Below are positions 1 to 8,621 of a stretch of 41,271 bases of DNA, piece after piece. Origin of the DNA: Pseudomonas sp. 10-1B (lineage in GTDB: Bacteria > Pseudomonadota > Gammaproteobacteria > Pseudomonadales > Pseudomonadaceae); assembly GCF_000935045.1 (NCBI RefSeq), contig NZ_JYKS01000068.1, positions 1 to 41,271 on the forward strand. The letters run 5' to 3'. The position numbers and the translations under genes were made by a program. The notes beneath the pieces were generated by a model. It saw nothing but the letters and a program-made list of their open reading frames with translations. It searched no databases and was not told the origin of the DNA. The first letter of the stretch is position 1. Every line of letters begins with the position of its first letter.

Positions 1-60
1 ACAAACGTAGGAGCGAGCGCCAGCTCGCGATGCGCCGCGCGGGCGGCGCTCGATCTCACA
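1..60. repeat. GC-rich inverted repeat at window edge
   Basis: A GC-rich segment contains the inverted arms GAGCGCC (15-21) and GGCGCTC (45-51) around a GCGCGGGC core. It shares the TAGGAGCGAG-like start of REP elements but not their usual core, so it may be a different repeat family or one half of a pair cut by the window edge. The rest of the gap up to position 270 shows no gene I can support. Confidence 0.4.
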
Positions 61-270
61 GGCGCTGAAGCTGCTGTGGCGAGCACCCGGCAACCCTGAT
101 GTCCTTGCCAGAAACCATAGAATCTCCCACAGGTGACCCCGCTAGCCTTCGAAAATCGGGTAAGGCGGTTGCCCTACAGCCCTTTCAGCCTTTTCCTTCA
201 ACTCTGCAAGTGGCCCTGTGCCGCTCCACTGCCTTAAACTCGGCCCCTCTCCCTGGAAGGCGCTACCCAT

Positions 271-708
271 ATGGAAATCCAATGGTGGATCTGGCTAGTC
301 TTCGGCATCGCCCTGATCCTGCTCGAACTGGTCCTGCCGACGTTCTTCATCCTCTGGTTCGGCATCGGTGCCGTGCTGGTCTCGCTGGTCTCGCTCGCCG
401 CCCCCAGCCTTCAACTGGACATGCAGGTGCTGCTGTGGGTGCTGCTGTCATCGGTCACCACTGCACTGTGGTTCAAGCTGTTCCGGCGCAAGCAGCCGGA
501 TGTGCGCTGGACCGCCGACAGCGTGATCGGCGAAGTGGGCTTGCTGACCACTGGCGTCTCGGAGTTCCAGAAAGGCCGCGTGCGCTTCCAGAAGCCGATC
601 CTCGGCAACGAAGAATGGACCTGCATCGCCGATGGCGAAATCCCGGCCGGCGAGCGGGTACGCATTACCGCCATCGAGGGCAACACCGCCCGTGTCATCC
701 GGGCCTGA
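271..708 (+). CDS. NfeD-family membrane protein (short form)
   Basis: This 145-residue protein has three predicted membrane segments (about residues 4-24, 27-44 and 50-69) followed by a soluble C-terminal domain (about 80-145) with the G-x-V-G-x-x-x-T-x-x pattern of the NfeD OB-fold. Short NfeD proteins lack the N-terminal serine protease domain of the long forms and are nearly always encoded beside an SPFH/stomatin gene. That holds here: the SPFH gene starts 26 bp downstream on the same strand. The known family role is in membrane microdomains with the SPFH partner; the exact function is not established. The start at 271 has GGAAGG upstream, although at a long spacing. Confidence 0.9.
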   Translation: MEIQWWIWLVFGIALILLELVLPTFFILWFGIGAVLVSLVSLAAPSLQLDMQVLLWVLLSSVTTALWFKLFRRKQPDVRWTADSVIGEVGLLTTGVSEFQKGRVRFQKPILGNEEWTCIADGEIPAGERVRITAIEGNTARVIRA

Positions 709-734
709 ATCCGCATTAAAAGGAAGTTTGCATC

Positions 735-1589
735 ATGACCAGCCTCATCATCGTCGGCGCCATCGCCTTGTTCGTCCTGATCACCGTGTTCAAGGGCGTG
801 CGCATCGTGCCCCAGGGCGAGGAATGGATCGTCGAGCGCCTGGGCCGCTACCAGAGCACGCTCAAGCCCGGCCTGAACATCGTCATCCCGTACATGGACG
901 TGGTCGCCTACCGCCTGCCAACCAAGGACATCATCCTCGACGTGCAGGAACAGGAAATCATCACCAAGGACAACGCGGTGATCGTCGCCAACGCCCTGTG
1001 CTTCGCCAAGGTGGTCGACCCGCAGAAAGCCTCCTACGGCGTGCAGAACTTCTCGTTCGCCGTCACCAGCCTGACCATGACTTCGCTGCGCGCCATCGTT
1101 GGCGCCATGGACCTGGACGAAGCGTTGTCCAGCCGCGAGCAGATCAAGGCACGCCTGCGCGAGGCGATGTCCGAGCAGACCGAAGACTGGGGCGTGACCG
1201 TGCGCTCGGTGGAGATCCAGGACATCAAGCCGTCGGAAAACATGCAACTGGCCATGGAGCGCCAGGCAGCCGCCGAACGTGAGCGCAAGGCCGACGTGAC
1301 CCGCGCCGAAGGGGCCAAGCAGGCGGCGATCCTCGAGGCCGAAGCACGCCTGCAGGCAGCCAGGCTGGATGCCGAGGCGCAGATCAGCCTGGCCGAGGCC
1401 TCGGCGCGGGCGATTTCGCTGGTCAAGGACGCGGTGGGCAACGAGACCGTGCCGGCAATGTACCTGTTGGGTGAACGCTATGTGGGGGCGATGGAGAACC
1501 TGGCGGGCAGCAGCAATGCCAAGGTGGTGGTGTTGCCGGCAGACCTGCAAGAGACCGTGCGCGGGTTGATGGGTCGCAACAAGGCTTGA
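735..1589 (+). CDS. SPFH/stomatin-like membrane protein (QmcA type)
   Basis: This 284-residue protein has one N-terminal membrane anchor (residues 2-19), then an SPFH (band 7) domain beginning with the P-x-G-E-x-W-x-V-E-R-L-G-R-Y signature. From about residue 174 to 235 it is rich in Ala, Glu and Arg and should form a coiled coil, as in stomatins that oligomerise into ring-like cages. A short hydrophobic C-terminal segment follows. It forms an operon with the NfeD gene 26 bp upstream and has a good ribosome-binding site (GGAAG). Family proteins organise membrane domains and modulate membrane proteases; which client it serves here cannot be told from sequence. Confidence 0.92.
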   Translation: MTSLIIVGAIALFVLITVFKGVRIVPQGEEWIVERLGRYQSTLKPGLNIVIPYMDVVAYRLPTKDIILDVQEQEIITKDNAVIVANALCFAKVVDPQKASYGVQNFSFAVTSLTMTSLRAIVGAMDLDEALSSREQIKARLREAMSEQTEDWGVTVRSVEIQDIKPSENMQLAMERQAAAERERKADVTRAEGAKQAAILEAEARLQAARLDAEAQISLAEASARAISLVKDAVGNETVPAMYLLGERYVGAMENLAGSSNAKVVVLPADLQETVRGLMGRNKA

Positions 1590-1598
1590 GATTGATTT

Positions 1599-1693
1599 GG
1601 CCTGCTTCGGGGGCACGCCCGCTCCCACAGGTACTGCACAGCTCTCAAGGCTGTAGGCAATCCTGTGGGAGCGGGCATGCCCGCGAAGCAGGC
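1599..1693. repeat. Paired REP element
   Basis: Two inverted REP units with GGGCACGCCCGCTCCCACAG and CTGTGGGAGCGGGCATGCCC cores face each other across a short variable loop, flanked by CCTGCTTCG/CGAAGCAGG. It lies between the SPFH gene and the copper cluster and could also act as a transcript end. Confidence 0.85.
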
Positions 1694-1743
1694 GACATCA
1701 CTTCAACTGCCTGCGTCACTTCACCGCACCCCGCCATTTTTAC

Positions 1744-1750
1744 CTATACT
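1744..1750 (+). promoter_or_regulatory. Candidate -10 element for the copper cluster
   Basis: CTATACT matches the -10 form favoured by RpoS and also used by sigma-70, 43 bp upstream of the first DUF2946 start codon. No convincing -35 box is present, which suits RpoS but leaves the call uncertain. Two direct copies of TCACTTCA (1698-1705 and 1716-1723) lie just upstream and could be an activator site. Confidence 0.3.
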
Positions 1751-1792
1751 CGGCCTTACAATAGCCACCACGATTCCTGACCGGATCTCTCC

Positions 1793-2182
1793 ATGCCCCC
1801 ACGTCGGCACATCGCCTGGATAGCCTGCCTTGCAGTGCTGTTCAACCTGCTGGCCATGCCGCTGGCCTCAGCTGTGCCCAAAGGCCCGGCCGAGCAGCTG
1901 CTGTGGGGGGCTTTCTGTTCCAGCATGGCCAGCAAGGCCAAGGTCGACGTCCAGGCCCTGGCCAAGATCGACCTCGGCCCGCAAAGCGACGACAGCGCCA
2001 GCATGATGAATTGCTGGTGCTGCTCCGGTGCCGCACCGCTGCTGGCCCTGCCCGGCTACCCGCCGCAGTTGCACAACCCGCCAGCGCTGCGCGCCGGGCT
2101 GCTGCCGCCACCTGCCGACTACCAACCGACGCCGCGCCAACTCCGGCCTGCGCTCAACCCCCGTGCCTCTCCGTTGGCCTGA
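1793..2182 (+). CDS. DUF2946 family protein (first copy)
   Basis: This 129-residue protein has a hydrophobic N-terminal segment (about residues 8-28) that could be a signal peptide or anchor. A cysteine cluster C74-W-C76-C77-S-G is followed by a proline-rich tail. The size, the hydrophobic start and the cysteine motif fit DUF2946, a family repeatedly found beside copper receptor and PCu(A)C genes in Pseudomonas. Its function is not established; the vicinal cysteines and the neighbours suggest metal binding or delivery in the periplasm (inference). It is the first gene of a five-gene co-directional cluster with small gaps. Confidence 0.75.
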   Translation: MPPRRHIAWIACLAVLFNLLAMPLASAVPKGPAEQLLWGAFCSSMASKAKVDVQALAKIDLGPQSDDSASMMNCWCCSGAAPLLALPGYPPQLHNPPALRAGLLPPPADYQPTPRQLRPALNPRASPLA

Positions 2183-2228
2183 GTTCATCACGCTGTTTGC
2201 CTGAACCTGAACACAACGGAGATTCATC

Positions 2229-2714
2229 ATGCTCAAGCACGCCCTCGTCGTGGCCGCCCTGCTGCTGCCCGGTGCCTTTGCCAACGCTCACGAATACACC
2301 GTGGGTGACCTGCACATCGCCCACCCTTGGTCGCTGCAGTTGCCCCCCAACGCACCCAATGTCGCCGCCTATTTCGTGGTGCATAACAATGGCAAGGCCG
2401 ACGACCGCCTGCTGAGCGTCGACAGCCCCATCAGCGATGATGCGCAACTGCATGAACATGCCATGAGCGCCAGCGGCGCCATGAAGATGCAGCAGGTGCC
2501 CAGCGTGGTGGTGCCCGCCGGCAAGGACCTGACCTTCGCCCCCAGCGCCTACCATGTGATGCTGATGCAGCCCAAGGACCGCAGCCTGCTCAGCGACGGC
2601 AAGCGCTTTCCGTTGACCCTGCACTTCGAAAAGGCCGGCGACATCACCGTCGAGGTGGCCGTGCAGAAGCAGGCCCCAACGGACCAGCCGCAAGCCCACG
2701 AACACGCGCACTGA
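2229..2714 (+). CDS. Periplasmic copper chaperone PCu(A)C
   Basis: This 161-residue protein has a cleavable signal peptide (cleavage near residues 18-20, ending A-x-A) and the PCu(A)C fold. Copper-ligand positions are visible as H75-x-H77-x-M79, following methionines at about 85-87, and H109-V-M111, matching the family's H-x(n)-M-x(n)-H-x-M Cu(I) motif. A His-rich tail (A-H-E-H-A-H) could add a low-affinity site. Family members carry Cu(I) in the periplasm, for example to cytochrome oxidase. Here it sits between two DUF2946 genes and just upstream of a copper receptor, so a role in handing on imported copper is likely. Confidence 0.92.
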   Translation: MLKHALVVAALLLPGAFANAHEYTVGDLHIAHPWSLQLPPNAPNVAAYFVVHNNGKADDRLLSVDSPISDDAQLHEHAMSASGAMKMQQVPSVVVPAGKDLTFAPSAYHVMLMQPKDRSLLSDGKRFPLTLHFEKAGDITVEVAVQKQAPTDQPQAHEHAH

Positions 2715-2737
2715 CCACCCGCTGAAAGGCACTCGCC

Positions 2738-3169
2738 ATGAGCCTGCCGCGCAACAGCATCAGCCGTACCACCCGCCCTGACCGCAGGCGCGCCGGTGGC
2801 GGATGGCTGAGCCTGTTCGCCATGTGGATGATCTTCATCGGCCCGCTGATTTCCCAGTCGATGCCGATGGATCACCACGCCGGCATGAGCATGCCGATGG
2901 AGATGCCGGTGGCGGCTGCCCATCAGCATGGCGGCGACACCCATCACGGCCACGGCGGTGATGGCCAGCTGCACGTGATGTGGGAAAAGTGCGGTTACTG
3001 CAGCCTGTTGTTCAACTGCCCGGCCCTGCCCCAGGCCCTCAGCCCGCTGAGTGCCGGCAGCGTCATCCCTTCCCTCCACCTGCTTGCGCCAACGCACCAG
3101 GGCCATGCCCGGCAGGCTGTATTCCCTGGTGCGCGCAGCCGCGCCCCGCCTTCCTCGATCAGCGTCTGA
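2738..3169 (+). CDS. DUF2946 family protein (second copy)
   Basis: This 143-residue protein has one hydrophobic segment (about 23-41), then a Met/His-rich stretch (about 43-77, with M-P-M-D-H-H and H-H-G-H-G-G-D runs) that looks like a copper-binding region. A conserved W-E-K-C85-G-Y-C88 motif with C94 follows. The W-x-x-C-x-x-C pattern is typical of DUF2946. It is a diverged paralogue of the gene at 1793 and lies 23 bp after the PCu(A)C gene. The function is unknown; metal binding is inferred from composition and context. Confidence 0.78.
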   Translation: MSLPRNSISRTTRPDRRRAGGGWLSLFAMWMIFIGPLISQSMPMDHHAGMSMPMEMPVAAAHQHGGDTHHGHGGDGQLHVMWEKCGYCSLLFNCPALPQALSPLSAGSVIPSLHLLAPTHQGHARQAVFPGARSRAPPSSISV

Positions 3170-3236
3170 ACACACTTTTTTGCGCACGGAGCCAGGAGGC
3201 TTCGCGCTAACTCATGACTGATCGACTGGAATCATT

Positions 3237-5303
3237 ATGTCCGGCTGCACCCCTGTTTTTGCCTTGTCCCTGCGTGGGGCCATTGCCGCCGTGTGCGGTT
3301 CGCTGCTCGCGCCCGTGGCTCTGGCCGCCGACCCTGGCCATGAAGGCCACACGCACGACGCACCCGAGCTGAGCCCGACGGTGATCACCGCCGTGGCCCC
3401 GAGCTCGCCGCTGACCGTGGTCACCAACCCGAAAGACCCGCGCCAGCCGGTGCCGGCCAGCGACGGCGCCGACTACCTCAAGACCATCCCCGGCTTCTCG
3501 GCCATCCGCGCCGGCGGCACCAATGGTGACCCGGTACTGCGCGGCATGTTCGGCTCGCGCCTGAACATCCTCACCAACGGCGGCCTGATGCTCGGCGCCT
3601 GCCCCAACCGCATGGATGCCCCCACGTCCTACATTTCGCCGGAAACCTACGACCGCCTGACCGTGATCAAAGGCCCGCAAAGCGTGATCTGGGGCCCGGG
3701 CGGCTCAGCGGGTACCATCCTCTTCGAGCGCGAACCGGAGAAGTTCGGCACCCTCGGCAGCCGCGTCAACGCCAGCCTGCTGGCCGGTTCCAACGGCCGC
3801 TTCGACAAGGTGCTGGACGCCGCTGCCGGCAACAGCCAGGGCTATGCCCGCTTCGTCGGCAACCAGTCGCGCTCGGACGACTACCACGACGGCAACGATG
3901 ACACCGTGCCGTCGCGCTGGGACAAATGGAACGGCGATGTCACCCTCGGCTGGACGCCCGACCAGGACACCCTGCTGGAACTGACTGCCGGCAAGGGCGA
4001 TGGCGAAGCCCGCTATGCCGGGCGCGGCATGGACGGCTCGCAGTTCAAGCGCGAAAGCCTGGGCCTGCGCTTTGAAAAGTCCAACCTCGGCGAGGTGCTG
4101 GACAAGGTCGAGGCGCAGGTCTACTACAACTACGCCGACCATGTGATGGACAACTACAGCCTGCGCACGCCGTCGGGCAGCGGCATGATGGGCATGCCGA
4201 TGGTCAGCAACGTCGACCGTCGCACCATGGGCGCGCGCATCAAGGCCACCTGGCGCTGGGCCGACGTGCAACTGATCAGCGGCATCGACGCGCAGACCAA
4301 CGAACATCGCCAGCGCGGCGGCATGGGTGTGGACGCGCACAAAGGCCAGGCCTGGACCAAGGACGCCGACTTCCACAACTACGGTGCCTTCAGCGAACTG
4401 ACCTGGTACGTCAGCGGTGAAGACCGCCTGATCACCGGCGCCCGCCTGGATCGCGCCTCGGCCCGCGACTTCCGCCAAGGCAGCGCCACCGAAGGCGACA
4501 CCCGCGCCGACACTCTGCCCAGCGGCTTCATCCGCTACGAGCACGACCTGGCAGCCATCCCGGCCACCACCTACATCGGCCTCGGCCATGCCCAGCGCTT
4601 CCCCGACTACTGGGAGCTGTTCTCGCCCAAGCTGGCACCGCCCGGTGCGGCCAATGCCTTCGACGGTATCAAGCCAGAAAAGACCACCCAGCTCGACTTC
4701 GGCATCCAGTACCGCGACGAGCGCCTGGAAGCCTGGGCCTCGGGCTATGTCGGGCAGATCCGCGACTACATCCTGTTCGACTACCGCACCGGCATGATGG
4801 GCATGAGCACCTCCCAGGCACAGAACATCGACGCCCGCATCATGGGTGGCGAACTGGGCGCCGCCTACCAGCTGAGCGAAAACTGGAAGGCCGATGCCAC
4901 GCTGGCCTACGCTTGGGGCAAGAACAGCAGTGATGGCAAAGCGCTACCGCAAATGCCTCCCCTGGAAAGCCGCCTGGGCCTGACCTACAGCCGCGACGTG
5001 TGGAGCGTCGGTGCGCTGTGGCGGCTGGTGGCGGCGCAGAACCGCATCGCCGAGAACCAGGGCAACGTGGTCGGCAAGGACTACGACAAGAGCGCCGGCT
5101 TCGGCGTGTTCTCGTTCAACGGCGCCTACAAGGTGAACAACAACCTCAAGCTCAGCGCAGGGGTCGACAACCTGTTCGACAAAACCTACGCCGAGCACTT
5201 GAACCTGGCCGGGAACGCCGGGTTCGGCTACCCGGCAACCGATCCACAGCCGGTCAATGAGCCAGGCAGGACCTTCTGGACCAAGGTCGACTTCAGCTTC
5301 TGA
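3237..5303 (+). CDS. oprC: TonB-dependent copper receptor (OprC-like)
   Basis: This 688-residue outer-membrane protein has a signal peptide (about residues 1-31), a short His/Asp segment, a TonB-box-like P-T-V-I-T-A-V-A stretch, a plug domain (about 60-165) and a long beta-barrel ending in phenylalanine, the usual barrel-insertion signal. The plug carries C122-P-N-R-M126, matching the C-x-x-x-M copper site known from P. aeruginosa OprC. Met-rich loops (M-M-G-M-P-M and M-M-G-M-S) are also present. The receptor would import copper across the outer membrane using TonB energy. It is followed by a PepSY membrane protein and preceded by copper chaperone-like genes, which supports the substrate call. 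Confidence 0.92.
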   Translation: MSGCTPVFALSLRGAIAAVCGSLLAPVALAADPGHEGHTHDAPELSPTVITAVAPSSPLTVVTNPKDPRQPVPASDGADYLKTIPGFSAIRAGGTNGDPVLRGMFGSRLNILTNGGLMLGACPNRMDAPTSYISPETYDRLTVIKGPQSVIWGPGGSAGTILFEREPEKFGTLGSRVNASLLAGSNGRFDKVLDAAAGNSQGYARFVGNQSRSDDYHDGNDDTVPSRWDKWNGDVTLGWTPDQDTLLELTAGKGDGEARYAGRGMDGSQFKRESLGLRFEKSNLGEVLDKVEAQVYYNYADHVMDNYSLRTPSGSGMMGMPMVSNVDRRTMGARIKATWRWADVQLISGIDAQTNEHRQRGGMGVDAHKGQAWTKDADFHNYGAFSELTWYVSGEDRLITGARLDRASARDFRQGSATEGDTRADTLPSGFIRYEHDLAAIPATTYIGLGHAQRFPDYWELFSPKLAPPGAANAFDGIKPEKTTQLDFGIQYRDERLEAWASGYVGQIRDYILFDYRTGMMGMSTSQAQNIDARIMGGELGAAYQLSENWKADATLAYAWGKNSSDGKALPQMPPLESRLGLTYSRDVWSVGALWRLVAAQNRIAENQGNVVGKDYDKSAGFGVFSFNGAYKVNNNLKLSAGVDNLFDKTYAEHLNLAGNAGFGYPATDPQPVNEPGRTFWTKVDFSF

Positions 5304-5361
5304 CAACAACAACGGGCGCAGCTTCGGTGGCGCCCATCTGCTGGTCAAACAGGAGGTTCCC

Positions 5362-6729
5362 ATGAGAGGAACACGCATCAATTTCTATAACCTGGCCTGG
5401 CGTTGGCACTTCTATGCGGGGCTGTTCGTCGCCCCGTTCATGATCCTGTTGGCGATCACCGGGATCATCTACCTGTTCAAGCCACAGCTCGACCCGCTGC
5501 TGTACCGCGACCTGATGGTGGTGGAAGCCGGCCACCACCGACAGGGTGCCGACCTGATGCTGGCCGAAGTGCGCCAGGCCTACCCCAACGGCCACGTCGG
5601 CCAGTACCTGCCGCCGTTGAATGCCGAGCGCAGTGCGCAGTTCGTGGTGCATGACGGCGGGCGTGAACTGAACGTGTTCGTCGACCCTTACAGCGGCAAG
5701 GTGCTCGGTGAGCAAGACGGCAAGCAGAACCTGCAGGCCATCGCCCGTGCCCTGCATGGTGAGTTGATGGTCGGCACGGTCGGCGACCGCCTGGTGGAAC
5801 TGGCCGCCGGCTGGGGCATCGTGCTGGTGGTGTCGGGCCTGTACTTGTGGTGGCCGCGTGGGCGCAATGGCGCTGGCGTGCTGTGGCCAAGGCTGTCGGC
5901 GCGCGGCCGATTGTTGTGGCGCGACCTGCACGCGGTTACCGGCTTCTGGGGCTCGGCCTTGCTGTTGCTGATGCTGGTCAGCGGCATGACCTGGACCGGC
6001 CTGTGGGGCAAGCAGTACGCCGATTTGTGGAACCGCTTCCCGGCGGCCATGTGGAACGACGTGCCCAAGTCGGACCAGCAGGCGCGCGAACTGAACAGCG
6101 CGCACCGCCAGACCGTGCCCTGGGCAATGGAAAACACGCCGATGCCGCAGTCCGGCGCGCACGCCGAACACGCCGGGCACCACATGATGTCGAACATGCC
6201 GGCTGCGCCCCAGGTGAGCGTGCAGCAAGTCGAAGACATCGCCACCTCGCGCCAGGTCGAGCCGGGCTACAGCATTACCCTGCCCACCACGGCAGAGGGT
6301 GTGTTCACCATCGCCGTGTTCGCCGACGACCCGCGCAACGACGCCACCCTGCATGTCGACCAGTACACCGGCAAGGTGCTGGCCGATGTGCGCTGGCAGG
6401 ACTACAGCCCGGTCGCTCGCGCTACCGAGCTGGGGGTGATGCTGCATGAAGGCAAGATGTTCGGGGCGCTCAACCAGGTCATCATCCTGCTGGTGTGCCT
6501 GATGATCCTGCTGGGTTCGGTGAGCGGGCTGGTGATGTGGTGGAAGCGCCGGCCCGAGGGTGGGCTGGGAGTGCCACCTTTGCGCCATGACCTGCCGCGC
6601 TGGAAGACGGCGGTGGGGGTGATGCTGGTATTGGGGGTGATGTTCCCGCTGGTGGGGGTGTCGATGGTGGTGATGTGGGTGGTGGATAGTCTGGTGGTAA
6701 GGCGCCGCCGGGTGCTGGCCAGCGCTTGA
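5362..6729 (+). CDS. PepSY-TM membrane protein of the copper cluster
   Basis: This 455-residue protein has the PepSY_TM layout: an N-terminal helix after R-W-H-F-Y-A-G (about 12-40), periplasmic PepSY segments containing V-D-P-Y-S-G-K-V-L and V-D-Q-Y-T-G-K-V-L repeats, further membrane helices (about 148-165, 190-212, 370-395, 415-445) and a His/Met-rich loop (about 270-280). PepSY-TM proteins next to TonB receptors are often linked to metal reduction or uptake. Here a periplasmic or inner-membrane step in copper import is plausible (inference). The start at 5362 is chosen for its AGGAGG ribosome-binding site; the frame stays open upstream into oprC but without a good start. Confidence 0.85.
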   Translation: MRGTRINFYNLAWRWHFYAGLFVAPFMILLAITGIIYLFKPQLDPLLYRDLMVVEAGHHRQGADLMLAEVRQAYPNGHVGQYLPPLNAERSAQFVVHDGGRELNVFVDPYSGKVLGEQDGKQNLQAIARALHGELMVGTVGDRLVELAAGWGIVLVVSGLYLWWPRGRNGAGVLWPRLSARGRLLWRDLHAVTGFWGSALLLLMLVSGMTWTGLWGKQYADLWNRFPAAMWNDVPKSDQQARELNSAHRQTVPWAMENTPMPQSGAHAEHAGHHMMSNMPAAPQVSVQQVEDIATSRQVEPGYSITLPTTAEGVFTIAVFADDPRNDATLHVDQYTGKVLADVRWQDYSPVARATELGVMLHEGKMFGALNQVIILLVCLMILLGSVSGLVMWWKRRPEGGLGVPPLRHDLPRWKTAVGVMLVLGVMFPLVGVSMVVMWVVDSLVVRRRRVLASA

Positions 6730-6740
6730 GCCTTGTATTG

Positions 6741-6832
6741 CCTGTGCCGGCCCTTTCGCGGGTAAACCCGCTCCTACAAGGGACCGCGTTGCCCTTGTAG
6801 GAGCGGGCTTGCCCGCGAAGAGGCCGGTACAG
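6741..6832. repeat. Paired REP element
   Basis: Inverted units with CGCGGGTAAACCCGCTCCTA and TAGGAGCGGGCTTGCCCGCG cores, bounded by GTGCCGGCC and GGCCGGTAC. It separates the copper cluster from the permease gene. Confidence 0.88.
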
Positions 6833-6949
6833 GTAGAACACTGCTACCCAAAAGTCGAGTCGATCTGTCGCGCGCCGAACTGGAACGCGCGTGTTAGCCT
6901 AGCCGGCTACCTCTGACAAGAAGACCGACCTTTCAAGGGAATGCAGCCT

Positions 6950-8350
6950 ATGACCTCACCCACAGCGCCAGATGAACAGCATCTGCAGCGCAACCTCACC
7001 AACCGCCACATCCAGTTGATCGCCATTGGCGGCGCGATCGGCACCGGCCTGTTCATGGGCTCGGGCAAGACCATCAGCCTGGCCGGACCGTCGATCATCT
7101 TCGTCTACATGATCATCGGCTTCATGCTGTTCTTCGTCATGCGCGCCATGGGCGAACTGCTGCTGTCGAACCTGAACTACAAGTCGTTCATCGACTTCTC
7201 CGCCGACCTGCTCGGCCCCTGGGCTGGTTACTTCACCGGCTGGACCTACTGGTTCTGCTGGGTGGTCACCGGCATCGCCGATGTGGTCGCCATCGCTGCC
7301 TACACGCAGTTCTGGTTCCCCGACCTGCCGCAGTGGATACCGGCGCTGTCCTGCGTGGCGTTGCTGCTGTCGCTGAACCTGGTGACCGTGAAAATGTTCG
7401 GTGAGATGGAGTTCTGGTTCGCCCTGATCAAGATCGTCGCCATCCTCGGCCTGGTCGCCACCGGCCTGTACATGGTCATCAGCGGTTTCACCTCGCCCAG
7501 CGGGCGTACCGCGCAACTGGCCAACCTGTGGAATGACGGCGGCATGTTCCCCCATGGGTTGATGGGCTTCTTCGCCGGCTTCCAGATCGCGGTGTTCGCC
7601 TTCGTCGGCATCGAGCTGGTGGGCACCACCGCCGCCGAAGCGAAAAACCCGGAGCGTACCCTGCCGCGGGCGATCAACTCGATCCCGGTACGGATCATCG
7701 TGTTCTATGTATTGGCCCTGGTAGCGATCATGGCCGTGACCCCATGGCGCGACGTGGTGCCGGGCAAGAGCCCGTTCGTAGAGCTGTTCGTGCTGGCCGG
7801 CCTGCCAGCGGCGGCCAGCATCATCAATTTCGTGGTGCTGACCTCGGCGGCCTCGTCGGCCAACAGCGGTGTGTTCTCCACCAGCCGCATGCTCTTTGGC
7901 TTGAGCCAGGAAGGTGATGCACCCAAGGCGTTCGAGAAACTGTCGAGCCGCTCGGTGCCGGCCAACGGCCTGTATTTCTCCTGCACCTGCCTGCTGCTGG
8001 GGGCGGTGCTGATCTACCTGGTGCCGAACGTGGTCGAGGCGTTCACCCTGGTCACCACGGTGTCGGCAGTGCTGTTCATGTTTGTCTGGACGCTGATCCT
8101 GCTGTCTTACCTGAAGTACCGCAAGCACCGCGCCGCGCTGCACCAGGCGTCGAAGTACAAGATGCCTGGCGGGCGCTTCATGTGCTACGTGTGCCTGGTG
8201 TTCTTTGCCTTCATTCTGGTGTTGTTGAGCCTGGAGGCGGATACCCGTTCGGCACTGGTCGTCACGCCGATCTGGTTCCTGCTGCTGGCGGTGACCTACC
8301 AGTTCGTGCGCAGCAAGCGCCATTTGCGCACAGCTGTGCATAACGGCTGA
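6950..8350 (+). CDS. cycA: APC-family amino acid permease (CycA-like)
   Basis: This 466-residue protein has about twelve membrane helices and the amino-acid/polyamine/organocation hallmark near the N-terminus (residues 16-35, R-H-I-Q-L-I-A-I-G-G-A-I-G-T-G-L-F). The first half closely resembles the D-serine/D-alanine/glycine transporter CycA, including the T-Y-W-F-C-W-V segment and the A-E-A-K-N-P-E-R-T-L-P-R-A-I-N loop. Substrates are inferred from family resemblance only. ATG 6950 is preferred over ATG 6941 because AAGGGA lies at proper spacing for 6950 and abuts 6941. It stands alone between two REP elements. Confidence 0.87.
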   Translation: MTSPTAPDEQHLQRNLTNRHIQLIAIGGAIGTGLFMGSGKTISLAGPSIIFVYMIIGFMLFFVMRAMGELLLSNLNYKSFIDFSADLLGPWAGYFTGWTYWFCWVVTGIADVVAIAAYTQFWFPDLPQWIPALSCVALLLSLNLVTVKMFGEMEFWFALIKIVAILGLVATGLYMVISGFTSPSGRTAQLANLWNDGGMFPHGLMGFFAGFQIAVFAFVGIELVGTTAAEAKNPERTLPRAINSIPVRIIVFYVLALVAIMAVTPWRDVVPGKSPFVELFVLAGLPAAASIINFVVLTSAASSANSGVFSTSRMLFGLSQEGDAPKAFEKLSSRSVPANGLYFSCTCLLLGAVLIYLVPNVVEAFTLVTTVSAVLFMFVWTLILLSYLKYRKHRAALHQASKYKMPGGRFMCYVCLVFFAFILVLLSLEADTRSALVVTPIWFLLLAVTYQFVRSKRHLRTAVHNG

Positions 8351-8357
8351 TGGCCCA

Positions 8358-8462
8358 GGGGGCTGCTTTGCAGCCCTTTCGCGACACAAGGCCGCTCCCA
8401 CAAGGTGTACGCCGTCAAATGTGGGAGCGGCCTTGTGTCGCGATGGGCCGCACAGCGGCCCC
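8358..8462. repeat. Paired REP element (GGCCTTGTGTCGCGA subtype)
   Basis: Inverted units with CGACACAAGGCCGCTCCCAC and GTGGGAGCGGCCTTGTGTCG cores and outer stems GGGCTGCTTTGCAGCCC and GGGCCGCACAGCGGCCC. It lies between the permease gene and the urtA promoter. Confidence 0.88.
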
Positions 8463-8486
8463 AATCCTGTGCACACCAAAATACCA

Positions 8487-8503
8487 GGCACCAACCTGGA
8501 CCT
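8487..8503 (+). promoter_or_regulatory. Weak NtrC-like half site upstream of urtA
   Basis: GGCACC-N5-GGACCT keeps 8 of 12 specified bases of the NtrC consensus TGCACC-N5-GGTGCA, with one good half. It is centred about 88 bp upstream of the predicted urtA start point, a usable enhancer position, but the match is weak. Confidence 0.2.
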
Positions 8504-8556
8504 CCCATACGCCCCAACAGCTCGCACAACCCCTCTATCCCGCCCTTCCCGCCATT

Positions 8557-8572
8557 AGGCACACCCCTTGCA
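8557..8572 (+). promoter_or_regulatory. Candidate sigma-54 promoter of urtABCDE
   Basis: AGGCAC (8557-8562), five bases, then TTGCA (8568-8572) matches the sigma-54 -24/-12 consensus TGGCAC-N5-TTGCW at all but one specified base with exact spacing. It predicts a start near 8583 and a leader of about 39 nt. Nitrogen control of urea uptake through RpoN and NtrC is expected physiologically. Confidence 0.6.
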
Positions 8573-8621
8573 ACGCCCCTCCCCGCTTGCCCAACACATA
8601 AAAACCCAGCGGAGAGAGCAC

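Noticed and set aside
8350..8601. Short frames translated from REP elements (M-G-A-G-L-P-A-K type starts) here and at many other REP sites
   Set aside because: They recur wherever a REP pair is present because the repeat itself is open in some frames; they share no independent coding evidence.
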